A stretch of DNA of 6,919 nt from an uncultured Clostridiaceae bacterium (lineage in GTDB: Bacteria; Bacillota; Clostridia; Lachnospirales; Lachnospiraceae): the NCBI GenBank assembly GCA_949841235.1, contig CATKZA010000096.1, positions 1 to 6,919 of the forward strand, given 5' to 3'. Both the position numbers and the translations under genes were made by a program. Shown here piece after piece: positions 3,836 to 6,919 of this stretch; position 1 is the stretch's first letter; every line of letters starts with the position of its first letter. The notes beneath the pieces were generated by a model, which worked only from the letters and a program-made list of their open reading frames with translations, was not told the origin of the DNA and did no database searches.

Positions 3836-5356
3836 CGGTTTGCTCGTCAAATCATACATCACCCGATTAACCCCCTTCACCTCATTGATTATCCTTCCCA
3901 TCACCTTCTGCAACACCTCCCAGGGAATCTCCGCACTCTCCGCAGTCATAAAATCAATCGTATTCACCGCCCGCAGCGCCACTGCGTAATCATACGTCCG
4001 CTCGTCTCCCATAACTCCCACGGATCGCATATTGGTCAGTGCCGCAAAATACTGCCCAATGCTCCTATCCAGTCCGGCATTGGCAATCTCTTCCCGGTAA
4101 ATTGCATCTGCATCCTGCACAATGCGAACCTTATCTGCCGTGACTTCGCCGATAATGCGGATTCCAAGCCCCGGTCCCGGAAATGGCTGACGGAAAACCA
4201 GATATTCCGGAATCCCCATTTCCAGCCCCGCCTTGCGCACCTCATCCTTGAACAGATCACGCAGGGGTTCTATAATCTCCTTAAAATCCACATGCTCCGG
4301 CAGTCCCCCCACATTGTGATGGGACTTGATAACGGCAGACTCGCCGCCCAGGCCACTCTCCACCACATCGGGATAGATCGTTCCCTGCACAAGGAAATCC
4401 ACGGCACCAATTTTTTTCGCCTCTTCCTCAAATACGCGGATAAATTCCTCGCCAATTATCTTGCGCTTCTCTTCCGGCTCCGTTACCCCCGCCAACTTAG
4501 CATAATACCGCTCCTGGGCATTGACACGGATAAAGTTCAAGTCATACTGGCCTTCCGGCCCAAAGACTGCCTCCACTTCATCGCCCTCATTCTTTCGCAG
4601 AAGACCATGATCCACAAATACGCAGGTCAACTGTTTGCCGATAGCCTTTGCCAGCATCACCGCCGCCACCGAGGAATCCACTCCGCCAGATAAGGCACAC
4701 AGCACCTTGCCATTGCCAACCTTCCGGCGAATCTCTTTGATTGAATTTTCCACAAAGGAATCCATGCGCCAGGTTCCCGCACAGCCGCAAACATTTCGCA
4801 CGAAATTATAAATCATTTTCGTTCCCTCTGGCGTGTGGAGAACCTCTGGGTGAAACTGAATCACGTACAAGCCCTTTTCTCTATTTTCAGCGGCGGCAAC
4901 CGGGCAATCTGCCGTATGCGCCGTGATTTCAAATCCAGGTGCCACCTGGGAGATATAATCAAAATGGCTCATCCAGCAGATTGTCTTCTCAGATACATCT
5001 GCAAAAAGAGGGGAAGTTTTCTTCAAAAAGACTTCCGTTTTTCCATATTCCCTAACAGGTGCCTTTTCCACCTTGCCCCCTAAAATATGCTGCATCAGCT
5101 GGGCACCATAGCATAAGCCTAACACCGGAACGCCTATTTCAAATAATTCTTTCTGATATGTGGCAGCGCCCTCCTCGGTGCAGCTATTCGGGCCCCCGGT
5201 TAAAATAATTCCTTTGGGATTCATAGCCTTGATTTGCTCCAAATCAGTGCGATAGGAATAAATTTCGCAGAATACATTGCATTCCCTGACACGCCGAGCC
5301 ACCAGCTGGTTATACTGCCCGCCAAAATCAATGACAATCACTTTCTCCTGAGTCAT
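3812..5356 (-). CDS. guaA: GMP synthase, glutamine-hydrolysing (514 aa)
   Basis: This cytosolic enzyme of purine synthesis converts XMP, ATP and glutamine to GMP. The N-terminal class I glutamine amidotransferase domain has the nucleophile C82 (VLGLCYGAQ) and its partners H169 and E171 (FHPEV). The ATP-pyrophosphatase domain opens with the P-loop SGGVDSS (223-229). The C-terminal dimerisation domain contains [14 protein letters not shown] and ends PPGTIEFE. Length and domain order are those of the full family. The start is ATG 5356, with TGGAGG (5362-5367) 5 nt upstream; the in-frame ATG at 5368 overlaps that RBS and is rejected. The protein ends in IEFE, where many family members have IEWE, at the point where elements insert. 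The reading frame is intact, so the neighbouring element has not broken it. Confidence 0.98.
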   Translation of the reverse strand: MTQEKVIVIDFGGQYNQLVARRVRECNVFCEIYSYRTDLEQIKAMNPKGIILTGGPNSCTEEGAATYQKELFEIGVPVLGLCYGAQLMQHILGGKVEKAPVREYGKTEVFLKKTSPLFADVSEKTICWMSHFDYISQVAPGFEITAHTADCPVAAAENREKGLYVIQFHPEVLHTPEGTKMIYNFVRNVCGCAGTWRMDSFVENSIKEIRRKVGNGKVLCALSGGVDSSVAAVMLAKAIGKQLTCVFVDHGLLRKNEGDEVEAVFGPEGQYDLNFIRVNAQERYYAKLAGVTEPEEKRKIIGEEFIRVFEEEAKKIGAVDFLVQGTIYPDVVESGLGGESAVIKSHHNVGGLPEHVDFKEIIEPLRDLFKDEVRKAGLEMGIPEYLVFRQPFPGPGLGIRIIGEVTADKVRIVQDADAIYREEIANAGLDRSIGQYFAALTNMRSVGVMGDERTYDYAVALRAVNTIDFMTAESAEIPWEVLQKVMGRIINEVKGVNRVMYDLTSKPPGTIEFE

Positions 5357-5368
5357 AACTTCCTCCAT

Positions 5369-5537
5369 TTATTACATTACTAAATAAGTCCAGTACCAAA
5401 CGACAGTGCAGCCTTCAGGATTGCGGGAATGCGAAGCATGAAGCAAACACTTTGCCGATAAAAAACATCCTGTGGAGTTTTACCAGATATCAGCGACAAT
5501 ACTAGAATAAGCCTGCAACCTAAACCGCCGCAACTCA
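5369..5537 (-). promoter_or_regulatory. Long guaA leader with a possible structured element
   Basis: No ORF is present. In the RNA sense, GCTGATA (5488-5494) can pair with TATCGGC (5454-5460), enclosing an inner AAAAC/GTTTT stem. Shorter GC-containing hairpins follow nearer the gene. I do not recognise a purine, PRPP or guanidine riboswitch core, and there is no clear intrinsic terminator before the RBS. The length and structure allow leader-based control but do not show it. Confidence 0.3.
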
Positions 5538-5543
5538 TTAACC

Positions 5544-5572
5544 ATTATAAAATAATCCGCCACTCCTGTCTA
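5544..5572 (-). promoter_or_regulatory. Probable guaA promoter
   Basis: On the minus strand, TAGACA (5567-5572), a 17-nt spacer and a perfect TATAAT (5544-5549). The predicted start near 5537 gives an mRNA leader of about 180 nt before the guaA ATG. Confidence 0.7.
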
Positions 5573-5612
5573 GCAAAACTTTCATGCTGATTTTCAGCCC
5601 CGTTGCCTGCCC

Positions 5613-6005
5613 CTATTGCTTAACTCTCCTGCAAACCTCTCCTATAGCCACCCCTAGCAGGGAGGGTACCAGAGAAAATAGGCACAAACTCCAATCCAAT
5701 CCATTCCAGGAACTCCATTTTCCATTACTTATGATATTGGACAATTCAAAGGTGAGAAAGCCTAGCAGCATTTCCAGCAAGCCCAGCATGATGGGGACAA
5801 CGTAGCGAATCTTCTCCCTTCCCAATCCGTACATCACAGACACAACCAGCGCGCTGGCAGGAAGAAACACATAAAAAGCCCCCAAGGCATAGATTGCCTC
5901 ATTCCCCGTCAAGATCCTCTGTCCCAGCCAGAACCAGCAGAACAATGCCGCCCAAACCACCAGATATATAATCAGTCCTACATTTCTCTCGAAAACCTTT
6001 TTCAT
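5613..6005 (-). CDS. Small integral membrane protein, four predicted helices (130 aa)
   Basis: I do not recognise the family. Four hydrophobic segments are visible: one near the N-terminus after KKVFERN (LIIYLVVWAALFCWFWLG), one around AIYALGAFYVFLPASALVV, one around YVVPIMLGLLEMLLGFL, and the last around LCLFSLVPSLLGVAIGEV, followed by the basic tail CRRVKQ. The third and fourth are joined by a polar loop with NGKWSSWNGLDWS. The start is taken as ATG 6005, with GAAAGGA 10 nt upstream; an in-frame TTG at 6011 is closer to that RBS and cannot be excluded. It lies between guaA and the HD-domain gene on the same strand, about 90 nt from the latter. No clear promoter or terminator of its own is seen. 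Confidence 0.75.
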   Translation of the reverse strand: MKKVFERNVGLIIYLVVWAALFCWFWLGQRILTGNEAIYALGAFYVFLPASALVVSVMYGLGREKIRYVVPIMLGLLEMLLGFLTFELSNIISNGKWSSWNGLDWSLCLFSLVPSLLGVAIGEVCRRVKQ

Positions 6006-6095
6006 TGTCAAACGATCCTTTCTGAAACGCTATTTCAAAATTATGCCTATCTTATTGCAATGCCATTCCATCATTATATGATAAATTGCAAGTCA

Positions 6096-6919
6096 TTATG
6101 CCTCCGCCAAATACGCCTCCATGCATTCCCGCAGCTGCCCAAACTGTTCCATAGTTTTTGGATTATCCGAGGAGAATCGCAAAAGTTTTTGCAAATATCC
6201 CTGCTCCTCCACCACCCTTCTGCTCTCCGGATATACCAGTTCAAACACCAAGGCAGCATGTCCCACAATATTGTCGACGCAAGTCTTCTTCGTGCTGCGC
6301 AGGATGGCATGCCGTTCAAAAAATTGTCCCATGACCGCCTCTGTCACCTGGGCTTGGCGAAGTTCCTCGGTAGTCACATTATAAATCACCTCGATCGGCA
6401 CCTCTTGATTCACCTTCAAGATATCCACCTTATCCGCATCCCGCAAAATGTCGCAAAACATTCCGGTACGGCCGTCCAGTCCATCCTCCACCCGAAATGC
6501 GCTGTGATTCCAAATAGCCTTATGGATAATGAAAATCGTTTCTTTCATCTCCAAATGCTTGTCATCAGATACCTCTGGCAATCCCTGTCCCTTTTCCCGT
6601 CCCTCGGCAAAATCTCCCGGCCATTTTTGAACGCCTTTCGACTCCCTCATAATATTTCCAAGATCATCCAAAAACTTCTCCGTCTCCGGGGTAATTTCTA
6701 TATAATCCGCCAATCTCCCCTGACCAAAAAGGATTTCTATGGCAAAATGCGCATGATCGATGCTGTCCACATCGGAAAAAGTCCCAAATTGACGCAGCTG
6801 CTCAAACCTCCCCACGTCATGAAGCATACCCAGAAGCCATGCCAGATCCACATCCCGCATGGGCAAATCCAAACTTCTGGCAATCCGGTCGCACAGCCCT
6901 GCCACCCGATACGTATGGT
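6096..6919 (-). CDS. HD-domain phosphohydrolase-like protein (partial, N-terminus outside window)
   Basis: This is a cytosolic metal-dependent hydrolase-like protein of unknown substrate. The HD-superfamily metal ligands appear in order: H in HTYRV (6906-6917), the HD pair in LLGMLHDVGRF (6816-6821), H in DHAHFA (about 6755), H in IWNHS, and D in DADKVD. The C-terminal part, from about VPIEVIYNVT to the end AEA, is helical and variable. The frame is open through the window edge, and the first metal-binding His lies before the first possible start (GTG 6905), so the real start is upstream of the window. Related proteins act on nucleotides or signalling molecules, but nothing here identifies the substrate. 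The gene is chromosomal and is not linked by sequence to the mobile segment. Confidence 0.9.
   Translation of the reverse strand, partial: HTYRVAGLCDRIARSLDLPMRDVDLAWLLGMLHDVGRFEQLRQFGTFSDVDSIDHAHFAIEILFGQGRLADYIEITPETEKFLDDLGNIMRESKGVQKWPGDFAEGREKGQGLPEVSDDKHLEMKETIFIIHKAIWNHSAFRVEDGLDGRTGMFCDILRDADKVDILKVNQEVPIEVIYNVTTEELRQAQVTEAVMGQFFERHAILRSTKKTCVDNIVGHAALVFELVYPESRRVVEEQGYLQKLLRFSSDNPKTMEQFGQLRECMEAYLAEA

Noticed and set aside
3779..4693. 304-codon plus-strand frame opposite guaA
   Set aside because: It is the reverse-strand shadow of guaA, whose catalytic motifs are unmistakable. Its residues are rich in H, R, P and L, as expected of such shadows.
5357..5368. Upstream in-frame ATG for guaA at 5368
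   Set aside because: That ATG overlaps the TGGAGG ribosome-binding site serving ATG 5356, which matches the usual GuaA start ([14 protein letters not shown]).
5369..5540. Purine riboswitch upstream of guaA
   Set aside because: The conserved three-way-junction core and loop sequences of the purine aptamer are not visible.
6903..6905. GTG at 6905 as start of the HD-domain gene
   Set aside because: The frame stays open to the window edge and encodes the first HD-family histidine (HTYRV) upstream of this codon, so the gene is partial.

Overview
This window looks like one end of an integrated mobile element joined to a Firmicutes chromosome, probably a Clostridia/Lachnospiraceae-type host. The host call is an inference from the style of the GuaA protein, the strong Shine-Dalgarno sites, the moderate GC content and the TTTACA/TATAAT-type promoters. 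I cannot name a species.

Positions 1-955 hold three tandem units with a period of about 315 bp. Each unit encodes a 28-residue hydrophobic peptide (94-180, 412-498, 727-813) of the putative holin-like toxin type. Downstream of each peptide, a leftward promoter with TTTACA, a 17-nt spacer and a perfect TATAAT points back at the gene. Each peptide's stop codon lies in a hairpin that serves both directions. These are most simply read as type I toxin-antitoxin units with convergent sense and antisense RNAs. A fourth, more divergent unit lies on the other strand at 3325-3690: a 38-residue peptide gene at 3454-3570 (-) and a rightward antisense RNA from about 3360. In all four units the toxin mRNA leader and the antisense RNA carry matching, unit-specific hairpin sequences, seen in the DNA as inverted repeats flanking the ORF. 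This is the most interesting structure in the window.

Positions 981-3328 hold a decayed copy of an integrase 5' end (981-1056), a RhuM-family gene (1079-2167) and an intact tyrosine recombinase (2228-3328) with all catalytic residues. The recombinase ends near, and converges on, the 3' end of guaA (GMP synthase, 3812-5356, -). The guaA 3' end is a known integration hotspot for islands with such integrases, so 3812 is the likely element/chromosome junction.

Positions 3812-6919 are ordinary chromosome, all on the minus strand: guaA with its own promoter and a leader of about 180 nt, a four-helix membrane protein of unknown function (5613-6005), and the C-terminal part of an HD-domain phosphohydrolase-like protein cut by the window edge (6096-6919).

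The element part carries integration (Int), an accessory gene (RhuM) and two groups of small toxin-like modules on either side of them. The toxin modules could stabilise the element or act in abortive defence; the sequence alone does not decide which.
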